Virus record (IMG/VR): IMGVR_UViG_3300042402_001861
Coordinates: 62,001 to 126,000 of that record
Source of the DNA: a virus
Reading direction: 5' to 3' (one strand)
DNA length: 64,000 bases
Part shown: positions 17,984 through 26,691 of the stretch, piece after piece
How positions within the stretch are numbered: position 1 is the first letter of the stretch
Layout of the letters: every line of letters begins with the position of its first letter
The notes under the pieces: model-generated
Databases searched by the model: none
The model's input: only the letters and a program-made list of their open reading frames with translations
What the model was told of the DNA's origin: nothing
Position numbers and translations under genes: made by a program

Positions 17984-19711
17984 ATGATTAGATTTGAAAA
18001 ACTCCGATGGAAGAATTTGCTCTCTACCGGACAGTATTTCACGGAAATCGACCTGACAAAGGCCAACACGACATTGATTTGTGGAGAGAACGGCGCAGGG
18101 AAATCCACGATGCTGGATGCCCTGTGCTTCGTTCTTTTTGGAAAGCCTTATCGCAACATCAACCTTCCGCAGTTGGTCAACAGCATCAATCAGAAGGATT
18201 CCGTGGTGGAGATTGAATTCACCATCGGCAAGGATTCCTACAAGGTGATCCGTGGTCAGGCACCGAAGTTGTTTGAAGTACACAAGAACGGCAAGTTGAT
18301 AGATCAGGAAGCAAAGAGCAAGGACTATCAACGAATGTTCGAAGAGCAGATTCTTCGAATGAACTACAAGTCGTTCTGTCAGGTTGTCATCCTTGGTTCG
18401 GCCAACTATGTTCCGTTCATGCGGCTTGTGGCTGCGGAGCGACGATCCATCGTTGAGACTATCCTTGACATCAACATCTTCAGCACGATGAATGTGATCC
18501 TCAAGGGAAAGGTTTCGCAGAACCGAGAGGAACTTGTCGAACTTGAGGGCAAGATTGCCGTCCTGAAGGAGCGTATCTCCTTGCAGAAGAAGTACATGGA
18601 GGAGAAGACCAAGGACGAGAAGGACATCGTTGAGAAGTATCAGACCGAGATCAACGAGGCATTGGAGCGAATCGAAACTATCAAGAAAGAACTTTCCGAT
18701 CATCAGCAGCATCTGTCAGAATACCTTGAGAAGATCGATGACAAGCCCCTGATCGAAAGCAACAAGGCGAACCTTGATTCGTTGCAGAAGCAGTTGACAA
18801 CAAAGATCAAGAGCCTGAACACAAGCATCGACTTCTACGAAAAGAACGACACTTGTCCAACCTGTACGCAGTCCATCGGGAGCGATTTCAAGGAATCCGC
18901 CAAGAGCGGACTTGCATCGAAGAAGAGGGAAGTGGAGACTGCCATGGAAGAGATTGGCAAGCAGATGACCAAGGTGGCAGAACGGATGGAGGAATTGCGG
19001 GAAACCGTCCTTGCAATGAAGGAGATTGAGTCGGACATCAATGACTGCAAGAATGAACTGTCCATGCAGAAGAAGTTCATCGACAAGACCAAGCAGAAAC
19101 TTGAGGAAGCCAAGGCTCCCAAGACCGATGATTCGAAGGAAAAGGAGGAGTTTGCCAAGAGCATTGCCGATGAGGCAGAACTTGTATCCTCACGCAACGA
19201 GTTGGTGGACACTCAGTACTACTATGGCGTGGCTTCAACCCTCCTGAAGGACTCGGGCATCAAGAGCAGGATCATCAAGCATTACATTCCCGTCATCAAC
19301 AAGGTAATCAATCAGTACCTGACGCAGATGGGCCTGTTCGTGAATTTCAATCTTGACGAGGAGTTCAACGAAACGATCCTGTCTCGCCATCGCGATACCT
19401 TCACCTATGCATCCTTCAGCGAGGGAGAGAAGAAGAAGATCGATCTTGCCTTGCTGTTTGCATGGAGGGCAATTGCACAGATGAAGAATTCGGTGTCAAC
19501 AAACCTGTTGATCCTTGACGAGGTGCTTGACGGAAGTCTTGATGATGCAGCCTCCGAGTCCTTCCTTGACTTGCTGAAGGGATTGGACAACGACACGAAT
19601 GTGTTCGTGATAAGCCACAAGCCCAAGGAACTACTTGAGTCCAAGTTCAGCAGGCTACTTACCTTCGTCAAGCGAAACAACTTCAGCAGTATCGCAAGCA
19701 CGAAGGCTTGA
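17984..19711 (+). CDS. 46: Recombination nuclease subunit gp46 (Rad50/SbcC-like)
   Basis: 575 residues (T4 560). Walker A GENGAGKST (about 36-44), two coiled-coil arms, and a zinc hook CPTC near residue 291 are visible. The C-terminal ABC signature is FSEGEKKKIDLALLFA, with Walker B LLILDEVLDGSLD and a D-loop. It is the ATPase partner of gp47. The end is 4 nt from the convergent minus-strand gene at 19715. Confidence 0.97.
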   Translation: MIRFEKLRWKNLLSTGQYFTEIDLTKANTTLICGENGAGKSTMLDALCFVLFGKPYRNINLPQLVNSINQKDSVVEIEFTIGKDSYKVIRGQAPKLFEVHKNGKLIDQEAKSKDYQRMFEEQILRMNYKSFCQVVILGSANYVPFMRLVAAERRSIVETILDINIFSTMNVILKGKVSQNREELVELEGKIAVLKERISLQKKYMEEKTKDEKDIVEKYQTEINEALERIETIKKELSDHQQHLSEYLEKIDDKPLIESNKANLDSLQKQLTTKIKSLNTSIDFYEKNDTCPTCTQSIGSDFKESAKSGLASKKREVETAMEEIGKQMTKVAERMEELRETVLAMKEIESDINDCKNELSMQKKFIDKTKQKLEEAKAPKTDDSKEKEEFAKSIADEAELVSSRNELVDTQYYYGVASTLLKDSGIKSRIIKHYIPVINKVINQYLTQMGLFVNFNLDEEFNETILSRHRDTFTYASFSEGEKKKIDLALLFAWRAIAQMKNSVSTNLLILDEVLDGSLDDAASESFLDLLKGLDNDTNVFVISHKPKELLESKFSRLLTFVKRNNFSSIASTKA

Positions 19712-19714
19712 TCG

Positions 19715-22189
19715 TCAGTCCGACAACTTGACAGTAATCATGTACTGCTTCTTGGGTGATACCTTGAGCATTGCCGCTGCCTTCTGTTGTGCAGCGAAAG
19801 AAGTTGGAGCCTGAACCGAAATCTTCTTTCCCGAATAGAATGCGATGTAATTGTACATCTTCTCTTCGGTGACTTTGGTTTCTTCCTTCTTTGAAGATTT
19901 GCCTACCTTTTGTCCCTTACCGATCTTCTTCAACATCTTTTCTCTTTTGGCATCTGCACGAAGACCGGCTTGAACCTTGGCCTGAGCCTCGCGGGAAGTC
20001 TCAAATCCGCCACCCCAACTTCCTGCCTCGTCAAGTTCTACTTCTTCCTTCTTGATCTTCGAACCATACTTCTTGCCGAAGGAAATCATGTCCATTGCGG
20101 CGGCAAGATTGTCCTTGGCATCCTGAAGGCTCATGCCATTTTCCCTCAGTTTCTTGGGATCGTTGATGATCGACTTGAGCCAAACGACGGAATTCTTTAA
20201 TTGCTTTTCTGTCGGCTGTGCAAATCCCTCGGCTACGACCATCTGATTGTCGTTGATTGCCTTGGCGATCTTCTTGCCGGAGATGCGTCCCGATGGCTTC
20301 TTGCCGGGTGCGCTCAGGCGATACATCGGCTCACCCATGTAGGAAGTGTCATACATCAGGGTGTAGACGGGACCAACCTCTAGGTTTGCAAATGCCACGG
20401 GTCGGTTCAACTTGATCATACGGACACCCTTGAGGACTGCCTTGTAGTCCTCAACCACTTCGACTTCTTCATTCTCCTCAACGCTTTCGCCAAAGAAAGT
20501 CTCAAAGTGATCGTTGACGAGATTGGCGGTGTTGAACCCCATGAACCTCTTCTCAACCCCGTGCTTGTTGAGAATGGCAGTAACGGATGCAAGACGCATG
20601 ACTCCTTGAGCAACACCACCACCCTTCTGCTGCTTCATCAGAGACTTGAGTTCTGCAATTGCAGCCTTGGGAATCGAATACATGAAGTTTTCGATTGCTC
20701 TCTTGGTTGCACTCTCAGAAACTTCGACTTCTTCTTTCTTGAGCATCTTGGTTGGATTCGCCTTGAAGAGTTCTGATGCTTTGAACTGTTTTTGTTTATT
20801 GTCGGGAAGCACAAGAGTGAACAATCCACCTACCACATTCTTGGATGCGGTATAACCAATCAGTTGCCCTCTCTTGTTCATTCCAGGAATCCATAGCATC
20901 TCGCCCTTCTTGAATGGCTTTGGGAATGAATCCTTTGCTTCTGCCACTTCGACTTCTTCCTTGTGAACCTTCTGCTTCGGAACTGTGATACTTGCAGGCT
21001 CACCGACATCAACCACATAGCCACCGCCATGTTGCTGTGCCTTGCCTGTGCCGCCATCATCGAAGCGAACAATCTTGCCGCTGACCATCTTGCCCTTGTG
21101 GGGAACCTTTACCTTGTCGCCTGCCTTGAACTGTTCGGTAACCTCAACATCAACCTCAAAGCCCTCTGCCTTCACATACTTGATATGCCTTGTGATATCC
21201 CATTTTTCAACTACAGGCTTTCCACCTTCGCCTTCGTCTGTGACAATGTAGCAAACGGTTCCCTTGACATTCGCTGCCCGCCAGTCTCCCTTGCTCGTAT
21301 AATCCTTTCGAGAAACACAAACTTCGTGAGGATAGCCATGACTCTTGCCCCATGAGTCCTGCGAGATGCGATATTCAAATGCTTGCTTGCCCGTCTTCTC
21401 GTAGAATCTGCCAAGGACTTTTTCATCGGGATGTGCGTATGCTTCATCGACTTCTTCCTTCACGGGATTGCCTGTCATCGCATGTTTACGAGCAGCCCGT
21501 TCGGTTCGATAAATCTTCACAACCTTGCCGTCCTTGGTGACTACTGCCTTGCCCTTGGGGTGGTGAAGATTGGTGCGAAGTCCGTTGTCCTTTGCCTCTT
21601 CGATCTCACCGTCTTCGATGATTTCCTCTTCCTCTACCTCTTCCTTCTTGCCCTGCTTCTTTGCAAGGATCTTTGCCTTCACCCCTTGATTTACTTGCTT
21701 GAGTTGGTCGGGAGTCAACTTTGTCTTTTCGGTCAGGGTCTGCTCACGCATTTCCCAAGCCTCTTCGACGGTTTCGATGATGACCCATCCGCTCTTGATG
21801 TAACTCTGCACATCCTTAGCGGCAATGACATCAAGGTCTTGGTCATCCTTGCCCCACATGATTCGGCTTCCCGGCATCCCCTGCTTCTTCTTGCGAAGTC
21901 CGCTGAACTGCTTGACGAAGAACATCGGAACCTTGTAGTGCATCAGACGGGCAACCGTGGGGTTCACGGTCTTGGTCTGTCCCGGCGTGGCTACAGCCAC
22001 GGCTTCACGCATGATCTCCATCCCACGGGAGTCCTTGATAATCTGTGCAATGGCTGCATCGTCAGCACACTCAACGATGACCATTCCGTTGGCGCTGCCG
22101 ATTACCTTACCGGCGGCCTGCTTGCGGATCGTGTTTGCGGCAAAGTTAGCGAGGGAAAAGGTCGGAAACTTGAAAGTCAAACGATGCAT
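19715..22189 (-). CDS. Giant multi-domain protein, probable prohead-cleaved polyprotein
   Basis: 824 residues made of 7-9 short domains separated by near-identical acidic linkers of the type KKEEVE(V/L)xEA. Linkers fall at about residues 181-200, 253-261, 340-353, 399-408, 484-493, 571-582, 713-722 and 767-777. At each there is a (I/L/V)-x-E site, often followed by Ala: IEE|A, VDE|A, VAE|A, VSE|S, LDE|A. These match the gp21 cleavage rule and the LKE|A site of the capsid protein. Several domains look like small beta-barrels (KOW/SH3-like, e.g. FKAGDKVKVPHKGKMVSGKIV); the last is a 45-residue alpha/beta unit. It has its own late promoter. I infer an internal-head polyprotein; domain functions are unknown. 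Confidence 0.7.
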   Translation of the reverse strand: MHRLTFKFPTFSLANFAANTIRKQAAGKVIGSANGMVIVECADDAAIAQIIKDSRGMEIMREAVAVATPGQTKTVNPTVARLMHYKVPMFFVKQFSGLRKKKQGMPGSRIMWGKDDQDLDVIAAKDVQSYIKSGWVIIETVEEAWEMREQTLTEKTKLTPDQLKQVNQGVKAKILAKKQGKKEEVEEEEIIEDGEIEEAKDNGLRTNLHHPKGKAVVTKDGKVVKIYRTERAARKHAMTGNPVKEEVDEAYAHPDEKVLGRFYEKTGKQAFEYRISQDSWGKSHGYPHEVCVSRKDYTSKGDWRAANVKGTVCYIVTDEGEGGKPVVEKWDITRHIKYVKAEGFEVDVEVTEQFKAGDKVKVPHKGKMVSGKIVRFDDGGTGKAQQHGGGYVVDVGEPASITVPKQKVHKEEVEVAEAKDSFPKPFKKGEMLWIPGMNKRGQLIGYTASKNVVGGLFTLVLPDNKQKQFKASELFKANPTKMLKKEEVEVSESATKRAIENFMYSIPKAAIAELKSLMKQQKGGGVAQGVMRLASVTAILNKHGVEKRFMGFNTANLVNDHFETFFGESVEENEEVEVVEDYKAVLKGVRMIKLNRPVAFANLEVGPVYTLMYDTSYMGEPMYRLSAPGKKPSGRISGKKIAKAINDNQMVVAEGFAQPTEKQLKNSVVWLKSIINDPKKLRENGMSLQDAKDNLAAAMDMISFGKKYGSKIKKEEVELDEAGSWGGGFETSREAQAKVQAGLRADAKREKMLKKIGKGQKVGKSSKKEETKVTEEKMYNYIAFYSGKKISVQAPTSFAAQQKAAAMLKVSPKKQYMITVKLSD

Positions 22190-22222
22190 AGGATCTCCTA
22201 TAGGGATGTAAAGACGCTCCCA

Positions 22223-22230
22223 TATTTAGG
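22223..22230 (-). promoter_or_regulatory. Late promoter for the polyprotein gene
   Basis: On the minus strand CCTAAATA, 33 nt before the ATG at 22189. The leader contains AGGAGATCCT right before the start codon. Confidence 0.6.
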
Positions 22231-22242
22231 AAATCCAGCGGA

Positions 22243-22686
22243 TTACTTAAGCCACTTCTTGTGCGTCAGCAGCATGAAGTCGATGACCTGTTGGGGGGTC
22301 TTCTCCACACACTCCAACTTGTGGACATTCTCCGACAGCACCCTGTCCTGCTCTATTTCTCGTTCAATTTTTTCAATTTCTTCCTTGGACGGGGGTGTCC
22401 AAGTATGAAGAACAACCGGAGTGTTTTTCAGTTCGCTCATGGAAGGCTCAAGTCCGTTCTTGGGTATGCAGTCCCAATCAAGAATGGGCTTGGACAGCCC
22501 CATGAGCATCAGATAGACATCCCGCATCAATTCTATTACCGTTTCCCCCATTGGCTGCACGGGCTCCTCGGTGACAGCCTGTATTCGGTTCTTGTTGTCG
22601 TAGAAGACTTCGTGAATGCCGTAGGAATAATACTTCTTGCCGTTGAAGGTGGTTGTCTTACGGACGATTCTGTAATCCCAACTCAT
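22243..22686 (-). CDS. Conserved phage protein of unknown function
   Basis: 147 residues from an ATG with a GGGAGG site. MSWDYRIVRK...YYSYGIHEVFYD followed by PMGETVIELMRDVYLMLMGLSKPILDWD is a pattern I have seen in many environmental phage and bacterial proteins, with no known function. The C-terminal half is helical and charged. It has its own late promoter. Confidence 0.55.
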   Translation of the reverse strand: MSWDYRIVRKTTTFNGKKYYSYGIHEVFYDNKNRIQAVTEEPVQPMGETVIELMRDVYLMLMGLSKPILDWDCIPKNGLEPSMSELKNTPVVLHTWTPPSKEEIEKIEREIEQDRVLSENVHKLECVEKTPQQVIDFMLLTHKKWLK

Positions 22687-22719
22687 CCGTTCCTCCCTTC
22701 TCCTACGGGACAAGACAAG

Positions 22720-22727
22720 ATTATTTA
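22720..22727 (-). promoter_or_regulatory. Late promoter
   Basis: On the minus strand TCTAAATA, about 35 nt before the ATG at 22686. It lies between that gene and the metallopeptidase gene upstream. Confidence 0.55.
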
Positions 22728-22741
22728 GAAGAGTCCGAATC

Positions 22742-23338
22742 CTAGATGCGATCCGCGAGAACATCATATACCCTTCTTGGGATCTTCCTGTGTGCCTGCG
22801 CTCGGAAGTTTGCAGGCATCTTGGAAATCACTTTGTTACTGTGCATCAGGTCGGTTTCGAATGGCCAGAACTTGCGGTACTCCCGCATGAAGTAGTGGGC
22901 ATAGATGTAGCAGTTGGCCATCCGTGTGTATCTGTCAACATTCACGGGAAGGTTGTATTTCTTGATCAGGCGGATTGTACGCATCTCGCAATCCCGCTCC
23001 ATCTCACGAACGACTTCGAATGCAAGATCGATCTTCTTGTTTGGGTATTGCTTGCCGTTGAACCAATCATCGATGATTGCGTTGGACTTGTCGCTGCGTC
23101 GATAGACAGGTGACTTTTCGATCCATTGAAGGAAGTGGCAGTATTCGTGTAGCAAAGTTTCAAACCACAGTATGGATCTTCGTCCCACACGAATCTCCCC
23201 ATCACCGTCGTTGAAGTAACCCGATGTTCTGTATCCCCCGCAATTGACTTCCTTGCCTCGTCCCAAGACAAGGATGCAACCATGCTCTCGTAGATGCTCT
23301 CTGACATGACGCACAAACTTCCGTTGCGCTGCAAGCAT
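22742..23338 (-). CDS. HExxH metallopeptidase-like protein
   Basis: 198 residues. TLLHEYCHFLQW (His64-Glu65-x-x-His68) is a zincin active site motif, and a glutamate-rich helix downstream (FEVVREMERDCEMR) could supply the third ligand. The protein is otherwise rich in aromatic and basic residues. It has an early promoter and a strong AAAGGAG site. The substrate is unknown. Confidence 0.6.
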   Translation of the reverse strand: MLAAQRKFVRHVREHLREHGCILVLGRGKEVNCGGYRTSGYFNDGDGEIRVGRRSILWFETLLHEYCHFLQWIEKSPVYRRSDKSNAIIDDWFNGKQYPNKKIDLAFEVVREMERDCEMRTIRLIKKYNLPVNVDRYTRMANCYIYAHYFMREYRKFWPFETDLMHSNKVISKMPANFRAQAHRKIPRRVYDVLADRI

Positions 23339-23363
23339 GGATATCTCCTTTCCTTGTAAAGAG

Positions 23364-23672
23364 TTACGCTAGCGTAGCATAGTCCTTTCCATCGGTCAAG
23401 AGCATGATCTTATGTCCAATAACTGTACGAATGTACTCTTTATGTTCATCAGATAGATTATCGGGCAAACGATACATGGCCGTTTTTAAAGAATCGTAGT
23501 GGCTTTTTGTCTTTTGGCAGGAGCAGGCATTTGGGTCCAGATAATTACGCATGGCCCCCATCCAAGAATCCAAGGCATGGATCCTACCCTTCGCCAGAAG
23601 GGCTTTCTTGCCCACCAGAATGCCATACAGGGCTTCCGGCGTTTCGGCGGTCTTGGGAGGCGGTTCAGCCAC
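23364..23672 (-). CDS. Hypothetical protein
   Basis: 102 residues from a GTG with TTGGAG 9 nt upstream. A TTG 15 nt further upstream is an alternative. It contains PEALYGILVGKKALLAKGRIHALDSWMGAMRNYLDP and two cysteines in NACSCQ. The 5' end overlaps the preceding membrane protein gene by 8 nt. No family recognised. Confidence 0.5.
   Translation of the reverse strand: MAEPPPKTAETPEALYGILVGKKALLAKGRIHALDSWMGAMRNYLDPNACSCQKTKSHYDSLKTAMYRLPDNLSDEHKEYIRTVIGHKIMLLTDGKDYATLA
23371..23399 (-). promoter_or_regulatory. Early promoter for the HExxH gene
   Basis: Minus strand TTGACC, 17 nt, TACGCT, 33 nt before the ATG at 23338. It lies within the 3' end of the upstream gene. Confidence 0.5.
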
Positions 23673-24048
23673 CCGAACGCTCTCCAAGCCATCTATTGGC
23701 GATTGTAAACAGCCGATAACACAGAATACCCCCTAGGTAAGTTATCGGTACTTCCTGCCATTTTGAGAATGCGAAGGATGCCGCGACCGACAGGGCGACT
23801 CCGATGCAGTACGGGCAAGTTGCCCATCGGACCAGAAATGCGTCATGGTGCTGCCGTAGGTACTGTCCATAGGACAGGAACAGGTAGTTGCCGTCGAATT
23901 CTTGCAGGAAGCAGTACTTGGAATACTCCTTAAGCCGAGAAATGAAATTTGGAATCCGCAGAACCTTGAAGTATTCATAGACTGAACTCGTTTCGAACAG
24001 GACAAATAACGCCATCGCCACCCACAGCATTGCAAAGATGGTTTCCAT
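23665..24048 (-). CDS. Membrane protein with CPYC motif (DUF1360-like)
   Basis: 127 residues. An N-terminal membrane helix (FAMLWVAMALFVLF) and a C-terminal pair around WATCPYCIGVALSVAASFAF and YLGGILCYRLFTIA. The CPxC-G pattern at the start of a membrane helix is typical of DUF1360-type proteins found in phages and bacilli. Function unknown. It is tightly packed between its neighbours. Confidence 0.55.
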   Translation of the reverse strand: METIFAMLWVAMALFVLFETSSVYEYFKVLRIPNFISRLKEYSKYCFLQEFDGNYLFLSYGQYLRQHHDAFLVRWATCPYCIGVALSVAASFAFSKWQEVPITYLGGILCYRLFTIANRWLGERSGG

Positions 24049-24050
24049 GT

Positions 24051-25112
24051 TTACTCCTTCGGTGCGGCCTGAATGCCGTACTTGCTACGAGCAGTATCGC
24101 CTTCGTGATCGTTGTAGATTTTCTCAAAGTCACGCACAACAGAACTTGGTGGGACATTCTGTGCGATCAACTTTTGAATCGAATCGATGTCGCTTCCAAG
24201 GTAATGTGCCAACGACTTCCGTAGGCTGTCATCGGAAACCGGGGAGGACACACCGGCATTCTTGATCTTGAGTCCTACGAAACTCTTGATGACTCGCTGA
24301 GGAATCGTTGGACGAGGGATGTTCTTTCCCTTGGCATCCTTGACATCGATGCCAATCATGCTCGTAACAAGTGTCTTGCCGTCAAGAGGCTTGCCGTTCT
24401 TGTCGGAATAGAACACTTGTCCTTGACCGCCGCCAAGCACAAGATGGACTTCACCGTTGAGATTTGGAGGATATGCACCCTTGGCGACTTCACCCATGGT
24501 CTTGCCGACACCTTCGTGTGTCAGAAGCAGAATGTGGTCTGGAACACGGCGTGGGCGGTTGTCGTTGTTGACCATTGCCACTCGCCAGTTGGTGAGAACC
24601 CAGATGATGTGCAGATTGTTCTTTTGGTAGCCTGCGGAAATTAGGGTATCGGTGAGATTCTTGATCTCTTCGACATTCTTGAGGGTACGGTCAAAGATGA
24701 TGTTTGGCAACTGACCACCGTAAGCCTTTACCCCGATCTTCTGCTTGGCGTTGGCAATGATATGCGGAAGGAGCATGGTGGCAATGTGCTTCTGCTCAAT
24801 CGGCCAGTCCTTCAAGGCAAGGTGAATCTTTGAGACATCCTCGGGATTCCTGAAGTTGATGTCCTTGAACTGCACGAACTTGCTTTCCTTACCGGCAGCA
24901 AAGTGCAACTTTCCGATCTTTACGACCGCTTCCTTGAACGCATCGGGATCAACGACCTTGTAGTCGAATCCGTTCATCAGATTGGAGATTGCGTAACCCT
25001 TGCCACTACCGGCACCGCCTGCCATGAATACCACTTGACCGCTTCTTGCCCCGTTGTTGGGCATGATCAACTTTTCCTCAAGATAGTCTTTGAGTCCTTG
25101 AAACTCTTTCAT
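24051..25112 (-). CDS. P-loop kinase/zeta-toxin-like ATPase, late expressed
   Basis: 353 residues. Walker A GGAGSGKG at residues 32-39, then DYKVVDPDAFKEA and IIFDRTLKN as in zeta-toxin/AAA-like kinases that act on small molecules. Similar proteins are common in marine T4-like phages; the substrate is unknown. The N-terminus MKEFQGLKDYLEEKL resembles a capsid targeting sequence, and the gene has a late promoter, so it may be virion cargo. That part is inference. Confidence 0.6.
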   Translation of the reverse strand: MKEFQGLKDYLEEKLIMPNNGARSGQVVFMAGGAGSGKGYAISNLMNGFDYKVVDPDAFKEAVVKIGKLHFAAGKESKFVQFKDINFRNPEDVSKIHLALKDWPIEQKHIATMLLPHIIANAKQKIGVKAYGGQLPNIIFDRTLKNVEEIKNLTDTLISAGYQKNNLHIIWVLTNWRVAMVNNDNRPRRVPDHILLLTHEGVGKTMGEVAKGAYPPNLNGEVHLVLGGGQGQVFYSDKNGKPLDGKTLVTSMIGIDVKDAKGKNIPRPTIPQRVIKSFVGLKIKNAGVSSPVSDDSLRKSLAHYLGSDIDSIQKLIAQNVPPSSVVRDFEKIYNDHEGDTARSKYGIQAAPKE

Positions 25113-25130
25113 GGCATCTCCTTGTTGGGG

Positions 25131-25138
25131 TATTTATT
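25131..25138 (-). promoter_or_regulatory. Late promoter for the P-loop kinase gene
   Basis: Minus strand AATAAATA, 18 nt before the ATG at 25112, with AAGGAG in the leader. Confidence 0.6.
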
Positions 25139-25145
25139 CCAATAG

Positions 25146-25171
25146 AAAACCCCCGAGTCGCATATCGGGGG
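25146..25171 (-). terminator. Rho-independent terminator (minus strand)
   Basis: Minus strand CCCCCGA, 8-nt loop, TCGGGGG, then TTTTC. It ends the operon 25219-26655 and isolates the late kinase gene. Confidence 0.75.
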
Positions 25172-25218
25172 TGTCGCACCGAGGAAACGGTTGGAGGGAG
25201 AGGGGTGCTTCGACCGCC

Positions 25219-25629
25219 TCAAGCCTCCGTATTATCTATTGATTTTGAAGATTCGGCGGTTTCGATGTCCTTGGCGTACTTCTCAAACGCTTCCTCGCAT
25301 TGTTCGCGAGTGAGGAAAGGCCCGAAGAAATCCGTTGAGGCTTCGTTCCAGAAAATCCACCCCATGTGAACGGGGGAATAATCAACCGGATCGTTCTTAC
25401 GCAACTTGATCACGCTTGCCTTGGGGTTGTTGTAACGCTCGTTGGCAACCTTCTGATAGGTGCTGATCCACTCGCAAACCTCAAAGTCTGCGGGGAAGTG
25501 CTTGAGCAGATTCCGTGCCCGTTGCCGAATTGGCTTTGGAACCTTCGGAGACTTCTCGGGGTCCATCAAGTCCTTCAGGAAATTGCGAGTGTTCATGAGC
25601 GAAATGTAGTTTTCGTAAGGCAGCGTCAT
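25219..25629 (-). CDS. BPSL0761-like protein
   Basis: 136 residues. The N-terminus MTLPYENYISLMNTRNFLKDL, DPEKSPKVPKPIRQRARNLLKHFP is the signature of the BPSL0761 family, small proteins of bacterial chromosomes with no known function. The C-terminal 60 residues, with an aromatic GWIFWNEASTDFFGPF patch and an acidic end, are extra. Likely an accessory gene from a bacterial source. Confidence 0.6.
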   Translation of the reverse strand: MTLPYENYISLMNTRNFLKDLMDPEKSPKVPKPIRQRARNLLKHFPADFEVCEWISTYQKVANERYNNPKASVIKLRKNDPVDYSPVHMGWIFWNEASTDFFGPFLTREQCEEAFEKYAKDIETAESSKSIDNTEA

Positions 25630-25630
25630 G

Positions 25631-25909
25631 TCAACCTCCGTATTGGTCAGGAATCATTTCATCTGCAAGCAAGGCAACCGACAATTCTCTAATCACCTTG
25701 TATGCCCAAGTTCGCCGTTCTTCCTTCATGGAATCGGGCAACCTTTCATACGGCACGAAATTCTTTTTCATTTCCTGTGCCTCGTCTTGGTTGATCTTGC
25801 CCGAATCGATGAGATTGGAGACTATCGACAGCCAATGGGCGTGTTCGATTTCCGCCATCCGTTCGATGAACTTCGGATCATTGATCGTCTGTATTGGGCT
25901 TTGCTTCAT
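25631..25909 (-). CDS. RyR-like domain protein
   Basis: 92 residues. MAEIEHAHWL near the N-terminus and VPYERLPDSMKEERRTWAYKVI at the C-terminus fit the RyR-like domain found in bacterial and phage proteins; the repeat in ryanodine receptors reads similarly. In phages the role is not established. It overlaps the 3' part of the next gene upstream by about 30 nt. Confidence 0.55.
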   Translation of the reverse strand: MKQSPIQTINDPKFIERMAEIEHAHWLSIVSNLIDSGKINQDEAQEMKKNFVPYERLPDSMKEERRTWAYKVIRELSVALLADEMIPDQYGG

Positions 25910-26168
25910 TTGGCTTTTCCTTCGCCACGCTCACAGCGAGGACTTGTTGCAGTTTGCTGAGAGTGTTCTTGAGAAAGTCCCGACTTGGAATCACGCCGGG
26001 GCGAGGATACACGGCAGAATCAAGAACCATCTTGAGTCGATTGAGCAATGCTTCCTTGCTTTGAAGCCTTTCCTCAAGTTCGCGATAGCGAATGCGATCA
26101 GCCTCGGTTGGCTTTCCTTGCCATCCGAGCATCATGTCCCCAATTCGATTTCTGATCGTTCTCTTCAT
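25878..26168 (-). CDS. Hypothetical protein
   Basis: 96 residues, helical and basic with ELEERLQSKEALLNRLKMVLDSAV as a short coiled coil and a Lys/Pro/Asn-rich C-terminus. It is part of the early minus-strand operon that begins at the promoter near 26690. No family recognised. Confidence 0.5.
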   Translation of the reverse strand: MKRTIRNRIGDMMLGWQGKPTEADRIRYRELEERLQSKEALLNRLKMVLDSAVYPRPGVIPSRDFLKNTLSKLQQVLAVSVAKEKPNEAKPNTDDQ

Positions 26169-26202
26169 GGCGAATCCCCATCCTACACATTATGTAGGTT
26201 GT

Positions 26203-26655
26203 CTAACGGGAATGCCTCTTCCGTGCTGCAAAGAATACTGCAATGCCAAGGACAGCAAGGGCACCCGGCGCAGGAACATCAGGCGGTTCACAATCTGCGC
26301 CATTGGCTAGCGTCGAAGCAGCCATGCAGACGCTTTCGACCCGATCATGGATAACAGGAATGAACATCTCCTGATCCACTCCCTGAACGGTCATCACAAG
26401 CCGTCCTTCATTGTAGATTTTGTGAATCCAGAATCCTTGGAAAGATCCCATGAAGTGCTTGTTTGGCACGACAGGATAGTTTGCCACCGTGTTGCCGTAA
26501 ATCGACGGTGCGATGGGTTCTGTGATCGTGAACTGCGTGTCAAACACCAATCGGTCGGTGAAGGTGACTTCTTGGTAGATTGCGCCTTGATACTCAGACC
26601 GCGAGAAGGTCTGGCCGTTTGTCATGTACAGGGTTGATGTATTGCTGATAGCCAT
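26203..26655 (-). CDS. Secreted-type protein with PEP-CTERM-like C-terminal anchor
   Basis: 150 residues. The body is beta-rich (VTFTDRLVFDTQFTITEP). The last 24 residues read VPAPGALAVLGIAVFF followed by AARKRHSR: a Pro-rich signal, a hydrophobic helix and an Arg/Lys/His tail, the PEP-CTERM architecture used for exosortase-type sorting. No N-terminal signal peptide is obvious. This is very unusual in a phage. The -10 of an early promoter ends 7 nt before the ATG, so the mRNA is leaderless. Such tails are abundant in Planctomycetota and Verrucomicrobiota. Confidence 0.65.
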   Translation of the reverse strand: MAISNTSTLYMTNGQTFSRSEYQGAIYQEVTFTDRLVFDTQFTITEPIAPSIYGNTVANYPVVPNKHFMGSFQGFWIHKIYNEGRLVMTVQGVDQEMFIPVIHDRVESVCMAASTLANGADCEPPDVPAPGALAVLGIAVFFAARKRHSR

Positions 26656-26662
26656 TTGGATC

Positions 26663-26691
26663 AGTATAGGCACGAACGCAATTCAGGTCAA
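26663..26691 (-). promoter_or_regulatory. Early promoter, leaderless
   Basis: Minus strand TTGACC, 17 nt, TATACT, ending 7 nt before the ATG at 26655. It overlaps the stop of the upstream deaminase-like gene. Confidence 0.75.

Noticed and set aside
23499-23736. Overlapping plus-strand ORFs near 23.6 kb
   Set aside because: Opposite to two minus-strand genes with good signals; low-complexity translations.
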